The position numbers and the translations under genes were made by a program. From assembly GCA_021776195.1 (NCBI GenBank), contig JAJFGK010000097.1, positions 1-48,779 on the forward strand: a stretch of 48,779 bases of DNA, given 5' to 3'. The notes under the pieces were generated by a model, which did no database searches, was not told the DNA's origin, and was given only the letters and a program-made list of their open reading frames with translations. This stretch comes from Kiloniellaceae bacterium. GTDB lineage: Bacteria > Pseudomonadota > Alphaproteobacteria > Kiloniellales > Kiloniellaceae. Below are positions 17,201 through 25,572 of this stretch, in pieces (the stretch's first letter is position 1; each line of letters starts with the position of its first letter).

Positions 17201-17679
17201 GCCGCCGCCAGGGCCTGGGCCGGATCGGCCGGCAGGGCGCCGGTGGCCGGCATCACCGGGATCTCCGCCGCTTCGGCCAGGTGGCGTGCCTCCACCTTGC
17301 TGCCCAGCTTGCGCATGACCGAGGGCGGCGGCCCGACAAAGAGAATGCCGGCGGCGGCGCAGGCCTCGGCGAAATCCGGGTTCTCCGACAGAAATCCATA
17401 GCCGGGATGAATCGCATCGACCTTCGAGGCCCGGGCTACCCGCAGGATCTCGTCGATATCCAGGTAGGCCTCGATCGGCCCCTTGCCGCGGCCGATCAAG
17501 AAGGATTCGTCGGCCTTGAAGCGATGCAGGGCAAAGCGATCCTCGTGGGAATAGACCGCGACGGTGCGGATCCCCAGTTCGCTGGCCGCCCGCATGACGC
17601 GTATGGCGATCTCGCTGCGGTTGGCCACCAGCAAGGTCTTGATCTCGCGCCGCCCGCCGCCCCTGCTGTCCGCATTCAT
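14206..17679 (-). CDS. pyc: Pyruvate carboxylase
   Basis: 1,157 aa, the full alpha4-type enzyme that makes oxaloacetate from pyruvate, bicarbonate and ATP to refill the TCA cycle. Order: biotin carboxylase (about 12-460; LLVANRSEIAIRV, the ATP loop KASWGGGGRGMRV, EVNPRIQVEHTVTEE); carboxyltransferase (about 545-830; DTTTRDAHQSLIATR, metal-site HFHTHDTSG); the PYC/OADA allosteric-linker region; and a C-terminal biotinyl domain with EAMKMET (biotinylated Lys near 1119). Length is normal for the family. The ATG at 17679 has AAGGGGG a few nt upstream; the open frame continues upstream into the tRNA gene, which is not coding. The DCC gene follows. Confidence 0.97.
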   Translation of the reverse strand: MNADSRGGGRREIKTLLVANRSEIAIRVMRAASELGIRTVAVYSHEDRFALHRFKADESFLIGRGKGPIEAYLDIDEILRVARASKVDAIHPGYGFLSENPDFAEACAAAGILFVGPPPSVMRKLGSKVEARHLAEAAEIPVMPATGALPADPAQALAAAEAIGFPVMAKASWGGGGRGMRVIEQAADFAELVAQARREAKAAFGNDEVFLEKLVRRARHVEVQLIGDASGKVVHLFERDCSMQRRHQKVVERAPAPYLDDAGRARLCDLAVRLAEAAGYRNAGTAEFLMDVDSGETYFIEVNPRIQVEHTVTEEVTGIDIVKAQIRIAAGALIGEAASGVPDQAEIKLRGHALQCRITTEDPENSFIPDYGRITAYRGANGFGIRLDGGTAYSGALITPFYDSLLEKVTAWAPSADEAVARMDRALREFRIRGVATNLWFLETLIGHADFQRGAVTTRFIDETPGLFQPRHRRDRATRLLSFIGEVLVNGNPEVEGRPGPFNPTPPVLPSLPAGPPPEGSRQRLAALGPAGFAAWMRAQEPVLITDTTTRDAHQSLIATRLRSHDILLAAPATARLLPELLSLECWGGATFDVALRFLKEDPFERLAALSEAVPNILLQMLLRGANGVGYKNYPDNEVRFFVAQAADAGVDLFRVFDCLNWVENMRLAMDAVLEAGKLCEAAICYSGDLTDPASRYDLAYYVGLAKELEAAGAHIIAIKDMGGLCKPEAARRLVTALRQEVGAPIHFHTHDTSGIAAASVLAAVEAGCDAVDLAMDSWSGLTSQPNLGSVTAALKGHARDPGLDRGALVALNSYWEQVRRAYGGFESDMRAGASTVFEHGMPGGQYTNLREQARAMGLEQHWPEVEKAYAEVNRLFGDIIKVTPTSKVVGDLALMMVSAGLSAADIVDPEREINFPDSVVQLFGGELGQPWGGFPEALQRKVLKGREPLTVRPGSVLPPTDLEGARATLEQKLRRHVSDRELAAYLMYPEVFLDYAKHRRGFGNVAVLPTPVFFYGPTLGSEFAIELERGKALVVNARAIGEPDEEGQRTLFFELNGQPRAVKVADRKAAAGVKTHRKADESDPGQVGAPMPGLIVGVAVGKGQAVARGERLFTIEAMKMETAVYAERDGVVAEIAIEPGIRVEAHDLVVLLETEA

Positions 17680-17793
17680 AGTCCACCCCCTTTGAGATCG
17701 CGGCGGCAGATTGATGCAGGCCGCCCCCGGCGCGCAACAAGATTCGCGAGATCTGGTCGAATTAGGGCAAGGCGCGAAAAGATAAAGGAAAAT

Positions 17794-17868
17794 TGGAGCG
17801 GGAGAAGGGAATCGAACCCTCGACACGAAGCTTGGGAAGCTTCTGCTCTACCACTGAGCTACACCCGC
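17794..17868 (-). tRNA. tRNA-Gly (CCC anticodon)
   Basis: 75 nt including an encoded CCA. D arm GCTC/GAGC; anticodon stem GAAGC/GCTTC with loop TTCCCAA, so the anticodon is CCC and it reads GGG; T arm GAGGG/CCCTT with a TTCGATT loop. The acceptor stem is GCGGGTG against CTCCCGC, which leaves a U6-U67 mismatch where alphaproteobacterial homologues, as I recall them, have A67 (CACCCGC). No intron. It sits upstream of pyc on the same strand. Confidence 0.95.
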
Positions 17869-18118
17869 GCCGCGCCGCCAATCCCGATAGTCAATCTCGA
17901 CTTGGCAAGCTCGACCTTGACAGCGGCGCGCATTCTAGGCTCATTCGCGCCCCCGGACAAGCAGTTGGCCAAGCCGCCGGCTCTGGCTGCCGGCGGGGGC
18001 TTGGCGGGGGCCAAGCAGACGCTTTGCTTCCTCTCCAAGCAGGGGTAAAATGGCCCCAGAGGCGGCGCGCGGCCGGGTGTCCGGGGGCGTGAGACGACGC
18101 AAGAAACCGAGTCGAGCG

Positions 18119-18511
18119 ATGTACGAAGAAACCACGGAATCAATCCAGATCACGGTCAAGCCGATCTACCTCGACGACCAGTCGGCGCCGGCCGAGAATC
18201 ACTATGTCTGGGCCTATCAGATCGAGATCCTGAACCACGGCGAGGACACGGTGCAGCTGTTGAACCGCCATTGGCGCATCACCGACTCCATGGGCCGGGT
18301 CCAGGAGGTGCGCGGGCCCGGTGTGGTCGGAGAACAGCCTGTTCTCGGTCCGGGCGAATCCTTCGAGTACACCAGCGGGACCCCCTTGAGCACGCCTTCG
18401 GGCATCATGGTGGGCAGCTATGAAATGCAGCGCGCGTCGGGCGAGCGCTTCGACGTGCAGGTCCCGGCCTTTTCTCTGGACAGCCCCTATCAGCCGGTCA
18501 ATCTCAATTGA
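18119..18511 (+). CDS. apaG: ApaG domain protein
   Basis: 130 aa, single ApaG domain (fibronectin-III-like beta fold, Co2+/Mg2+-efflux or dinucleotide-related in older literature; exact role unsettled). Typical features: YVWAYQIEILNHGEDTVQLL, the NRHWRITDSMG turn, VRGPGVVGEQPVLGPGESFEY and the C-terminal DVQVPAFSLDSP. Length matches the family. The upstream open frame is not supported; the ATG at 18119 has only a weak GAG-type ribosome site. It reads towards folE, 115 nt downstream. Confidence 0.93.
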   Translation: MYEETTESIQITVKPIYLDDQSAPAENHYVWAYQIEILNHGEDTVQLLNRHWRITDSMGRVQEVRGPGVVGEQPVLGPGESFEYTSGTPLSTPSGIMVGSYEMQRASGERFDVQVPAFSLDSPYQPVNLN

Positions 18512-18626
18512 GGGCAACCTCAACTGACGGGCGGCCCTTAGGGCCGGCCCGGAACGCCCCGCCATGCGGCGTCGGCGCGCCGGGTCTTGTTCCCCGTGAC
18601 ACCGCAACAATCGAAAGGGTCCTCCC

Positions 18627-19274
18627 TTGACCTCTGAGCCCTCTACGCAGGCCGCCGGCCTCGGCGCAGATTCGTCGGCGCCGGTTCCGAGCCGCTCGGA
18701 GGCCCTGGCCGCCGTCGAGACCTTGATCCGCTGGGCCGGCGACGACCCCGCCCGCGAGGGCCTGCGCGGCACGCCCGACCGCGTGGTGCGCTCCTACGAG
18801 GATTTCTTCGCCGGCTACGGCGAGGATCCCGACGCGCTGCTGGAGCGCACCTTCGAAGAAGTCGAGGGCTATGACGAGATCGTGCTGCTGCGCGACATCC
18901 GTTTCGAGTCCCACTGCGAACACCACATGGCGCCGATCATCGGACGGGCCCATGTCGCCTATTTGCCACGCTTGCGCGTGGTCGGCATCTCGAAGCTGGC
19001 CCGGGTCGTCCAGGCCTATGCCAAGCGTCTGCAGATCCAGGAGAAGATGACGGTGCAGGTGGCCAACACCATCGAGTCCGTGCTGCAGCCCAAGGGCGTG
19101 GCGGTGATCATCGAGGCGACCCACCACTGCATGACCACGCGCGGCATTCACAAGCCGGGAAGCTCGATGATCACCAGCCGCATGCTGGGCCTGTTCCGCA
19201 CCGATGCCCGAACCCGCCGGGAGTTTCTCTCGCTGATCGGATCGCCGGGTCTGGCCGGCGGCTCGCTTATCTGA
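18627..19274 (+). CDS. folE: GTP cyclohydrolase I
   Basis: 215 aa, type IA enzyme opening the GTP imidazole ring to dihydroneopterin triphosphate for folate and related pterins. Zinc and substrate motifs are visible: [20 protein letters not shown] and [19 protein letters not shown], with RREFLSLI at the C-terminus. The start is a TTG with AAAGGG upstream; no in-frame ATG precedes the conserved core. The short Ala/Ser-rich N-terminus is variable in the family. The folate product is relevant to the flavoprotein with a GcvT-like half at 26746-29178, but the genes are not linked in an operon. Confidence 0.96.
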   Translation: MTSEPSTQAAGLGADSSAPVPSRSEALAAVETLIRWAGDDPAREGLRGTPDRVVRSYEDFFAGYGEDPDALLERTFEEVEGYDEIVLLRDIRFESHCEHHMAPIIGRAHVAYLPRLRVVGISKLARVVQAYAKRLQIQEKMTVQVANTIESVLQPKGVAVIIEATHHCMTTRGIHKPGSSMITSRMLGLFRTDARTRREFLSLIGSPGLAGGSLI

Positions 19275-19315
19275 CAACAGCCTCGGCGGTCGGCCGGGGG
19301 GTACGGAAGGGCGTC

Positions 19316-20761
19316 ATGCTGGAACTGCGGCCGGTTCTTTTCATCATCGGGATTTTGCTCTCGATCCTGGCGCTGGCCATGATGATCCCGGCCGCCGTCG
19401 ATCTCGTGCTGGATCATTCCGACTGGTTCGTCTTCGCCGCCTCATCCACGGTGACGCTGTTCATCGGTGTGTCCCTGGTGCTGACCACTCGCGGCAGCAT
19501 GAAGGGCTTCGGCCTGCGCGAGGCCTTCATCATGACCAACCTGGCCTGGCTGGTCATCGCCACCTTCGGGGCCCTGCCCTTTCACTTCTCCGAACTGGGC
19601 CTCGGTTTCACCGACGCATTTTTCGAATCCATGTCGGGGATCACCACCACCGGCTCGACCATCATCGTCGGGCTCGATCACGCGCCGCCGGGCATCCTGC
19701 TGTGGCGCGCCATCCTGCAGTGGCTGGGCGGCATCGGCATCATCGTCATGGCGGTGGCCATCCTGCCGATCCTTCAGGTCGGCGGCATGCAGCTATTCCG
19801 GGTCGAGGCCTTCGACACCGACAAGGTGCTGCCCAAGGCGGCCCAGATCGCCGGCGGCATCGCGATTCTCTACGTCCTGCTGACCCTGCTGGCCGGCATC
19901 ATCCTCTATCTGCTGGGGATGACCGGCTTCCAGGCCGTGGCCCACGCCATGACCTCGATTGCGACCGGCGGCTTTTCCACCTTCGACGACTCGGTCGGCC
20001 ACTTCCAATCGGAATCGATCGATTGGGCCATGACGCTCTTCATGATCCTCGGCAGCCTGCCCTTCGTCCTTTACCTGCGCATGGTGCGCGGCGACCTGCG
20101 GTCTTTCGCGCGCGACAGCCAGGTGCGCTGGTTTCTGGTGATCGTCTCCTGCTCGGTCCTGCTGACCGCGGTCTGGCTCTGGCAGCAGGACCTGATGGGG
20201 GCCCATGACGCCCTGCGCTACAGCGCCTTCAACGTGGTCTCGGTGATGACCGGCAGCGGGTTCGCGACGGCCGACTTCGGGACCTGGGGCGGTTTTGCCG
20301 TCATGTTGCTGTTCGGATTGATGTTCGTCGGCGGCTGCGCCGGGTCGACCACCTGCGGGGTCAAGATCTTTCGCCTGCAGGTGCTCTACGCCACCGCCAG
20401 GGCGCAGGTCCGCCGCCTGACCCAGCCGCACGGCGTCTTCTTTCCCTACTACAACCGCAAACCGATCCCCGAAGCGGTCGCCACCTCGGTGATGAGCTTC
20501 TTCTTCCTCTTCGCCGTCAGCATCGTGGTGCTGGCCATCGCCCTGGGGCTGACCGGACTGGATTTCGTCACCGCCATCTCGGGGGCCGCCACCGCCGTGG
20601 CCAACGTCGGGCCGGGCTTCGGCGAGATCATCGGGCCGAGCGGCAACTTCTCCAGCCTGCCCGACAACGCCAAGCTGCTGCTCTGCGCCGGCATGCTGCT
20701 CGGCCGGCTGGAACTCTTCACCGTCCTGATCCTGCTGGTCCCCTCCTTTTGGCGAGGCTGA
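19316..20761 (+). CDS. trkH: Trk potassium uptake membrane subunit (TrkH)
   Basis: 481 aa, polytopic K+ transporter of the SKT superfamily with four M1-P-M2 repeats. Four selectivity-filter loops are visible: SGITTTGSTII, SIATGGFSTFDDS, SVMTGSGFATADF and TAVANVGPGFG, each with the filter glycine. It would need the cytosolic NAD-binding subunit TrkA, which is not in the window. The ATG has GGAAGGG about 6 nt upstream. It starts 41 nt after folE. Confidence 0.95.
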   Translation: MLELRPVLFIIGILLSILALAMMIPAAVDLVLDHSDWFVFAASSTVTLFIGVSLVLTTRGSMKGFGLREAFIMTNLAWLVIATFGALPFHFSELGLGFTDAFFESMSGITTTGSTIIVGLDHAPPGILLWRAILQWLGGIGIIVMAVAILPILQVGGMQLFRVEAFDTDKVLPKAAQIAGGIAILYVLLTLLAGIILYLLGMTGFQAVAHAMTSIATGGFSTFDDSVGHFQSESIDWAMTLFMILGSLPFVLYLRMVRGDLRSFARDSQVRWFLVIVSCSVLLTAVWLWQQDLMGAHDALRYSAFNVVSVMTGSGFATADFGTWGGFAVMLLFGLMFVGGCAGSTTCGVKIFRLQVLYATARAQVRRLTQPHGVFFPYYNRKPIPEAVATSVMSFFFLFAVSIVVLAIALGLTGLDFVTAISGAATAVANVGPGFGEIIGPSGNFSSLPDNAKLLLCAGMLLGRLELFTVLILLVPSFWRG

Positions 20762-20772
20762 GGCGAAGATTC

Positions 20773-20789
20773 CCGGTGCAAAGCACCGG
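20773..20789. terminator. Small hairpin after trkH
   Basis: CCGGTGC (20773-20779) and GCACCGG (20783-20789) with an AAA loop, 12 nt after the trkH stop. It lacks a T-run, so it may only stabilise or attenuate the transcript before sodC. Confidence 0.4.
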
Positions 20790-20849
20790 TGCTTCCTGGA
20801 TAATCGCCGACAACGAAAAATAACGTTCAACTCGTGGGGAGGTATTATC

Positions 20850-21377
20850 ATGAGATCGGTCTTAGCCGCGGCATTGTTGGGCCTGTTCCTGACCTCAGGG
20901 ACCGCCTGGAGCGCATCCATCACCGTTACCATGCGACAGGTCGACGCCAACGGCGTCGGCGAAATCATCGGCACCATTCAGTTCCAGGACAGCGCCAAGG
21001 GCCTGAAGGTCGTGCCCAATCTCCATAGCCTCTCGACCGGGCAGCACGGCACGCACGTGCATGAGAACCCGGCCTGCGGCGCGCTGGAGAAGGACGGCAA
21101 GATCGTCCCCGGCCTGGCCGCCGGCGGCCACTTCGACCCCGGCAAGGCCGCCTCGCACCAGGGCCCCCAGGGCCAGGGCCACCTGGGCGACCTGCCGGTG
21201 CTCTATGTCGACGGCGAGGGCCGGGCGACCCGGTCCGGCTGGGCGCCGAAGTTGAAGACATCGGACCTGACCGGCCGCGCCATCGTCATCCACGCCGGCG
21301 GCGACACCTATTCCGACGATCCCAAGAAGCTCGGCGGCGGTGGGGCCAGGGTGGCCTGCGGCGTGGTGATCAACTAA
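20850..21377 (+). CDS. sodC: Cu/Zn superoxide dismutase (SodC), periplasmic
   Basis: 175 aa with a cleavable signal peptide (about 1-21, ending in AWS). Metal ligands are readable: GTHVHENPACG (copper histidines and the first disulfide cysteine), GGHFDPGKAASHQGP (bridging and zinc histidines), HLGDLP, and AIVIHAGGDTYSD (last copper histidine). GGGGARVACGVV carries the second cysteine. A strong Shine-Dalgarno GGGGAGG is 7 nt before the ATG. It would detoxify periplasmic superoxide. Probably its own promoter lies in the AT-rich 20800-20830 region. Confidence 0.96.
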   Translation: MRSVLAAALLGLFLTSGTAWSASITVTMRQVDANGVGEIIGTIQFQDSAKGLKVVPNLHSLSTGQHGTHVHENPACGALEKDGKIVPGLAAGGHFDPGKAASHQGPQGQGHLGDLPVLYVDGEGRATRSGWAPKLKTSDLTGRAIVIHAGGDTYSDDPKKLGGGGARVACGVVIN

Positions 21378-21418
21378 AATTGCCGAACCGAATCGCCCCT
21401 ACGGTCAAAGAGGGCGTC

Positions 21419-21451
21419 ACCCCGGACCGCCCCATAGGGCGGAGCCGGGGT
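21419..21451. repeat. REP-like hairpin, family A copy 2
   Basis: ACCCCGG (21419-21425) pairs with CCGGGGT (21445-21451), and CCGCCC with GGGCGG inside. Same two-tier design as the element at 3-35, in the opposite orientation, preceded by GTC. Confidence 0.7.
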
Positions 21452-21483
21452 CTCGGGCCGACCGACCACCCCCGTGGCAACAG

Positions 21484-21517
21484 ACCCCGGATAATCGCCT
21501 TTGGCGTTTTCCGGGGT
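21484..21517. repeat. REP-like hairpin, family A copy 3
   Basis: ACCCCGG (21484-21490) pairs with CCGGGGT (21511-21517) around an inner CGCC/GGCG stem, followed by GAC. With copy 2 it forms a facing pair 32 nt apart in the sodC-lipoprotein intergenic space; both flanking genes end here, so it may also terminate transcription. Confidence 0.7.
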
Positions 21518-21555
21518 GACGGCCAGCCCAACGATCCTCCGATCGTCGAAGCGCG

Positions 21556-22152
21556 CTACAGCACTCGATAGGGCGCGTAGGTCGTCTCGATGACCTTCTC
21601 CAGCTCGCTGTTGAGGTCGGCCATGAGCTGTTCGGTCATGCGGTACCAGATCTCCTCGCGGCCGCGCAGGGAGACGTTCTCCGGCACCGTGGTGCTGCGC
21701 CAGGATTCGGCCTGGGCCGTCGCCTCGATCTGCTGGCCGTCGAGAATTTGCAGCTCGACCTTGATCCGGCCCTCGTAGCGTTCGGACTGCTCGACGGTAA
21801 AGGCGCCCTCGATGCCGCCCTTGGTCTCCAGCGGCACCTCGATGACCGAGGCCTCGCGCACCACGTAACGCGCCCGGCGCACCGATCCCGCGGCCACCAG
21901 GCGGTCGCCGGCCCAGCGCAGGGCGGCGGTTGCCGGCGGCACCGGGAAGAGATGCTCGACATGGGGCGCTCTGCCCGGCCCCTGATAGCTCTCTTCGATC
22001 AGAACCTCGCCGACGTCGAGCCTGATATCAGGCAGGTGTTCGAAGGTGATGGCGGCAAAACCGCTGTTCGGCGGCGGCAGGTTGCACCCGGCAAGGACAG
22101 CGGGAACAGCGGCGAGGCCAAGCCCGGCCAGAAGATCACGGCGTGAGATCAA
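21556..22152 (-). CDS. Predicted lipoprotein of unknown function
   Basis: About 198 aa from a TTG start. The N-terminus reads ISRRDLLAGLGLAAVPAVLAGC, i.e. an RR-containing signal peptide ending in a lipobox, so the mature protein should start at Cys and be lipid-anchored. The mature part is mixed alpha/beta with a C-terminal helix (MTEQLMADLNSELEKVIE) typical of periplasmic LPS/outer-membrane-linked auxiliary lipoproteins, but I cannot assign a family. An ATG at 22251 in the same frame would overlap hslO by 35 nt and bury the signal peptide, so I prefer 22152; the ribosome site there is weak. It is the last gene after argD-argF-hslO. Confidence 0.75.
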   Translation of the reverse strand: MISRRDLLAGLGLAAVPAVLAGCNLPPPNSGFAAITFEHLPDIRLDVGEVLIEESYQGPGRAPHVEHLFPVPPATAALRWAGDRLVAAGSVRRARYVVREASVIEVPLETKGGIEGAFTVEQSERYEGRIKVELQILDGQQIEATAQAESWRSTTVPENVSLRGREEIWYRMTEQLMADLNSELEKVIETTYAPYRVL

Positions 22153-22216
22153 AGCAATCGTTCCACGATTTGAGGGACGGAAAACAACGCAGTCTAGGCG
22201 GCGGGGCCGCGCCCGA

Positions 22217-23212
22217 TCAAGGCTCGCCACTCGGGGCGTCGACAGCGCCATAGAGTTGAGCCAGCGCGGCTTCGTCGAAGCGGTAGGTGCGATTGCAGAA
22301 CTCGCAATTGACCTCGACCGCGCCGTTCTCCATCAGCCCCATGACCTCTTCGCCCTGGAGCGAGGCCAGGACCCGCTCGATCTTCTGCTGCGAGCAGCGG
22401 CAGCCGCCGGCGAGCCGGCGCGGCTCGAAGACCCGCACGCCCTCTTCGTGAAAGAGACGGTAGAGCAGACGGTCGACCGACAGGCCCGGGTCCAGCAGCT
22501 CCTGCGGCGTGCAGGTCACCTGCAGCACCATGGCGCGGCGCCAGGCCTCCTCGTCGTCGGGCGCCGGGCCGCCGGGAATGGCAGCACCCCCTTCTTCCGG
22601 CACCCGCTGCAGGATCAGCGCCCCGGCGCGGGTGTGCCCCGCCTGCCGGTCGGCGGCCAGCACGATGCCGCTCTGCACCTGATCGGACTGCAGAAAATAG
22701 TGCTGCAGGCAGGCCGCCAGGCTTTCGCCCTGGAGCGCGACAATGCCTTGGTAGCGTTCCTTGTCCGGGCCCCGGTCGACCGTATAGGCAAAGTAGCCCT
22801 TGCCGCAGAGATCCTGAAAGCTGGGCGAGGGGTCGGCCACCAGCAGTTGGTCCAGGCGTTCCTGGTCGAAGGCCGCATAGCCGCGCAGGTCGCCCTCGGC
22901 GGTGACGTCGGTCACCATCATGCGGACCGGGCCGTCGCCCTTGGTCTGGACCGTGAAGACGCCTTCGTACTGCATCAGGCTGGCCAGCGCCCCGGTCAGG
23001 GCGAGCAGTTCGGCCAGCAGCAGCGCCACCGGCTCGGGATAGGCATGACGGCCAAGGATGGTGTCCGCCAGCGGCCCCAGGCGCAGCAGGCGACCGCGTA
23101 TCCCCGAGGATTCCAAATGAAACGGCTGCACCGTGTCGTCGCCTGCCGTGGCGGCGGACCGGTCCGCCGCTTCGCCCTCTTCGGATGCAGCCTTGCCGTT
23201 CACGCCATGCAC
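22217..23212 (-). CDS. hslO: Redox-regulated chaperone Hsp33
   Basis: 331 aa, Hsp33 family. The C-terminal redox switch is intact: CRCS near residue 265 and CEFC about 30 residues later, the four zinc-binding cysteines that oxidise to activate the holdase. The N-terminal domain has [24 protein letters not shown]. The N-terminus (about 1-30) is longer and more variable than usual. The start overlaps the argF end by 13 nt, so translation is probably coupled to argF. argF-hslO adjacency is a recurrent alphaproteobacterial arrangement. Confidence 0.95.
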   Translation of the reverse strand: MHGVNGKAASEEGEAADRSAATAGDDTVQPFHLESSGIRGRLLRLGPLADTILGRHAYPEPVALLLAELLALTGALASLMQYEGVFTVQTKGDGPVRMMVTDVTAEGDLRGYAAFDQERLDQLLVADPSPSFQDLCGKGYFAYTVDRGPDKERYQGIVALQGESLAACLQHYFLQSDQVQSGIVLAADRQAGHTRAGALILQRVPEEGGAAIPGGPAPDDEEAWRRAMVLQVTCTPQELLDPGLSVDRLLYRLFHEEGVRVFEPRRLAGGCRCSQQKIERVLASLQGEEVMGLMENGAVEVNCEFCNRTYRFDEAALAQLYGAVDAPSGEP

Positions 23213-24123
23213 CAGAGCAAGATGCCCTTTTGCGCGTGCAGGCGGTTCTCGGCCTCGTCCCAGACCACGGAGCGCGGCCCGTCGATCACCGATGCCGTCA
23301 CCTCCTTGCCGCGGCTTGCCGGCAGGCAGTGCATGAAGACCGCGTCGGGCTTGGCCAGGGCCATGATACGATCGTCGACCTGGTAGGGCCGCAGCAGGTT
23401 GTGCCGGCTCTCGCCGGGATCGTCGCCCATCGAGACCCAGGTGTCGGTGACGACGCAGTCGGCGTCGCGGGCCGCCGCGTCGACATCGGTGGTGACCTCG
23501 ACCGCCACGCCCTGCTCGGCGGCCCAGGCCAGCACCGCCGGCGGCGGCGACAGCTCCGGCGGGCAGGCCAGCTTGAGCTTGAACTTGAAACGGGCGGCGG
23601 CATGAATCCAGGAGGTCGCCATGTTGTTGCCGTCGCCGAGCCAGGTCACGGTCGCGCCCTCGATCGGGCCCCGGTGCTCTTCGTAGGTCATGACGTCGGC
23701 CATCAGCTGGCAGGGATGGGTGACATCGGTCAGGCCGTTGATCACCGGCACGGTGGCGTGCTCGGCCATCTCCAGCAGTTTCGATTCCTTGGTGGTGCGG
23801 ATCATGATGGCGTCGACGTAGCGCGACAGCACCCGGGCGGTGTCGGAGACCGACTCGCCGCGCCCGATCTGGGTCCCGCTCGGCTCCAGCACCACCGCCT
23901 GGCCGCCCAGTTGATGGATGCCGACCTCGAAGGAGACCCGGGTTCGGGTCGAGGGCTTTTCGAAAATCATCGCCAGGGTCTTGCCGGCCAGGGGCTTGTC
24001 CTGTCCCTCGAAAACTTCACCGCGCTTGGCCGCGCTGGAGACGTCCAGCATCCAGCGGAGATCGGCGGTCTCGAAGCGGTCGAGATCGAGGAAGTGCTTG
24101 ACGGTTTCCGTCCCGGAAGCCAT
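23200..24123 (-). CDS. argF: Ornithine carbamoyltransferase
   Basis: 307 aa, catalyses citrulline formation from ornithine and carbamoyl phosphate in arginine synthesis. Carbamoyl-phosphate motif [13 protein letters not shown], the HPCQ segment in [14 protein letters not shown], the DTWVSMG ornithine loop and the catalytic MHCLPA are all present. Start at 24123 ([12 protein letters not shown]) is one base past the argD stop (TGA-G-ATG), so the pair is tightly coupled. The further upstream ATG lies inside argD and is not used. Arginine made here feeds the cyanophycin genes as well as protein synthesis. Confidence 0.97.
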   Translation of the reverse strand: MASGTETVKHFLDLDRFETADLRWMLDVSSAAKRGEVFEGQDKPLAGKTLAMIFEKPSTRTRVSFEVGIHQLGGQAVVLEPSGTQIGRGESVSDTARVLSRYVDAIMIRTTKESKLLEMAEHATVPVINGLTDVTHPCQLMADVMTYEEHRGPIEGATVTWLGDGNNMATSWIHAAARFKFKLKLACPPELSPPPAVLAWAAEQGVAVEVTTDVDAAARDADCVVTDTWVSMGDDPGESRHNLLRPYQVDDRIMALAKPDAVFMHCLPASRGKEVTASVIDGPRSVVWDEAENRLHAQKGILLWCMA

Positions 24124-24124
24124 C

Positions 24125-25303
24125 TCAGGCCGCCGCGGCCTGCTTGACCGCGACCCGCTCCAGGGCATCGAGCGCCTCGGCGATCTCGCTCTCGCCGATG
24201 GTCAGGGGCGGCAGGATGCGCACCACCTCTTCGGCCGCCGGCACGGTCAGCAGGCCCTCGTCGCGGGCCGCGGCGACAATCTGCCCGGCCGCCGCCTGAC
24301 ACTGCAGCCCCAGCATCAGACCGGCACCGCGCACCCCCTTGAAGACCGCGGGATGGCGGGCCACCAGCTGCTCCAGGCCGGCGCGCAGGCGCTCGCCATT
24401 GGCCGTGACACGGTCGAGAAAACCGTCCGCCAGCATGACATCGAGGACGGCGTTGCCCACCGCCATGGCGAGCGGGTTGCCGCCGAAGGTCGAGCCGTGG
24501 GTCCCGGCGGTCATGCCCGCGGCGGCCTCGGAGGTGGCCAGCACGGCGCCCAGCGGGAAGCCGCCGCCCAGGCCCTTGGCCAGGGCCATGATGTCGGGAG
24601 AAACCCCGGCCCAGTCGCAGGCAAAGAGCTTGCCGGTGCGGCCCATGCCGCACTGGATCTCGTCGAAGATCAAGAGCAGGCCGAACTCGTCGCAGGTCTC
24701 GCGCAGGCCGCGCAGAAAGTCGAGCGAGGCCGGCCGGATGCCGCCCTCGCCCTGGATCGGCTCGACCAGTATTGCCCCTGTCCGGTCGGTGATCGCGGCC
24801 CGCAGTTCGTTGAGGTTGCCGAAGGCGACCTGGTCGAAGTCCGGCGACTCCGGGCCCATGCCCTCCAGGTGCTTGGCGTTCTTGGCGGCCGAGAGGGTGG
24901 TGAGCGTGCGGCCGTGAAAGGCCGAGCTGCAGGTAATCACGCGGGTGCGCTCGCCGGCGCCGCGGCTGTGCTGACAGCGCCGGGCGATCTTCAGCGCGCC
25001 CTCGACCGCCTCGGCGCCGGAATTGGCGAAGAACACCAGATCGGCGAAGGAGTTGTCGGCCAGACGCCGGGCCAGGCGCTGACCCTCGGGGATCTCGTAG
25101 AGGTTGGACACGTGCCAGAGCTTGCCGGCCTGGTCCTGCAGGGCCTCGACCAGGCGCGGATGGCTGTGGCCCAGGGAGTTCACCGCGATGCCGGCGGCGA
25201 AGTCGAGATAACGTCGGCCATCGGTGCTGTAAAGGTAGGCGCCTTCACCGCGTTCGAACGCGATCTCGGCCCGGGCATAGGTCGGCATTACTGCTTGGTT
25301 CAC
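24125..25303 (-). CDS. argD: Acetylornithine aminotransferase
   Basis: 392 aa, fold-type I PLP enzyme, subgroup [19 protein letters not shown] at the N-terminus, [36 protein letters not shown] (PLP Asp) and [15 protein letters not shown] (Schiff-base Lys) are the standard motifs. It converts N-acetylglutamate semialdehyde to N-acetylornithine and often also succinyl-diaminopimelate. The start is a GTG at 25303 with GGAGGA upstream; an ATG six codons later is possible. First gene of argD-argF-hslO-lipoprotein. Confidence 0.96.
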   Translation of the reverse strand: MNQAVMPTYARAEIAFERGEGAYLYSTDGRRYLDFAAGIAVNSLGHSHPRLVEALQDQAGKLWHVSNLYEIPEGQRLARRLADNSFADLVFFANSGAEAVEGALKIARRCQHSRGAGERTRVITCSSAFHGRTLTTLSAAKNAKHLEGMGPESPDFDQVAFGNLNELRAAITDRTGAILVEPIQGEGGIRPASLDFLRGLRETCDEFGLLLIFDEIQCGMGRTGKLFACDWAGVSPDIMALAKGLGGGFPLGAVLATSEAAAGMTAGTHGSTFGGNPLAMAVGNAVLDVMLADGFLDRVTANGERLRAGLEQLVARHPAVFKGVRGAGLMLGLQCQAAAGQIVAAARDEGLLTVPAAEEVVRILPPLTIGESEIAEALDALERVAVKQAAAA

Positions 25304-25572
25304 CGCTGTCCTCCTCCTCGCCAGACATGGCCCCGGTTCCCTCGATCACGCCCCACGCTGGGGCGGCCGGAACCGGAAAGGGCGCGACTAAACGCGCTCT
25401 ACCTGGGTCTGTCAACCAGGGGGGCCCGTCCCGAACGGCTGAAGGCGGTGCATCAATTTCGCGCGAGCGCTCGCGGGTCCTGGCGCGCCCGCGCAGTCGG
25501 CACTTGTTCCGCCGATCGAGATGCCATAGGGCTCATGTCTGGATCGAAATTTCGCCCACGAGGAGACGATAG

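Noticed and set aside
17680..17826. N-terminal extension of pyc upstream of 17679
   Set aside because: It would begin inside the tRNA-Gly gene; the ATG at 17679 has a good ribosome site and family-like start.
14191..18048. Plus-strand open frame of about 1,285 codons opposite pyc
   Set aside because: It is antisense to a complete pyruvate carboxylase, has a composition typical of high-GC shadow frames (Gly/Arg/His/Leu rich), runs through the tRNA and has no family motif.
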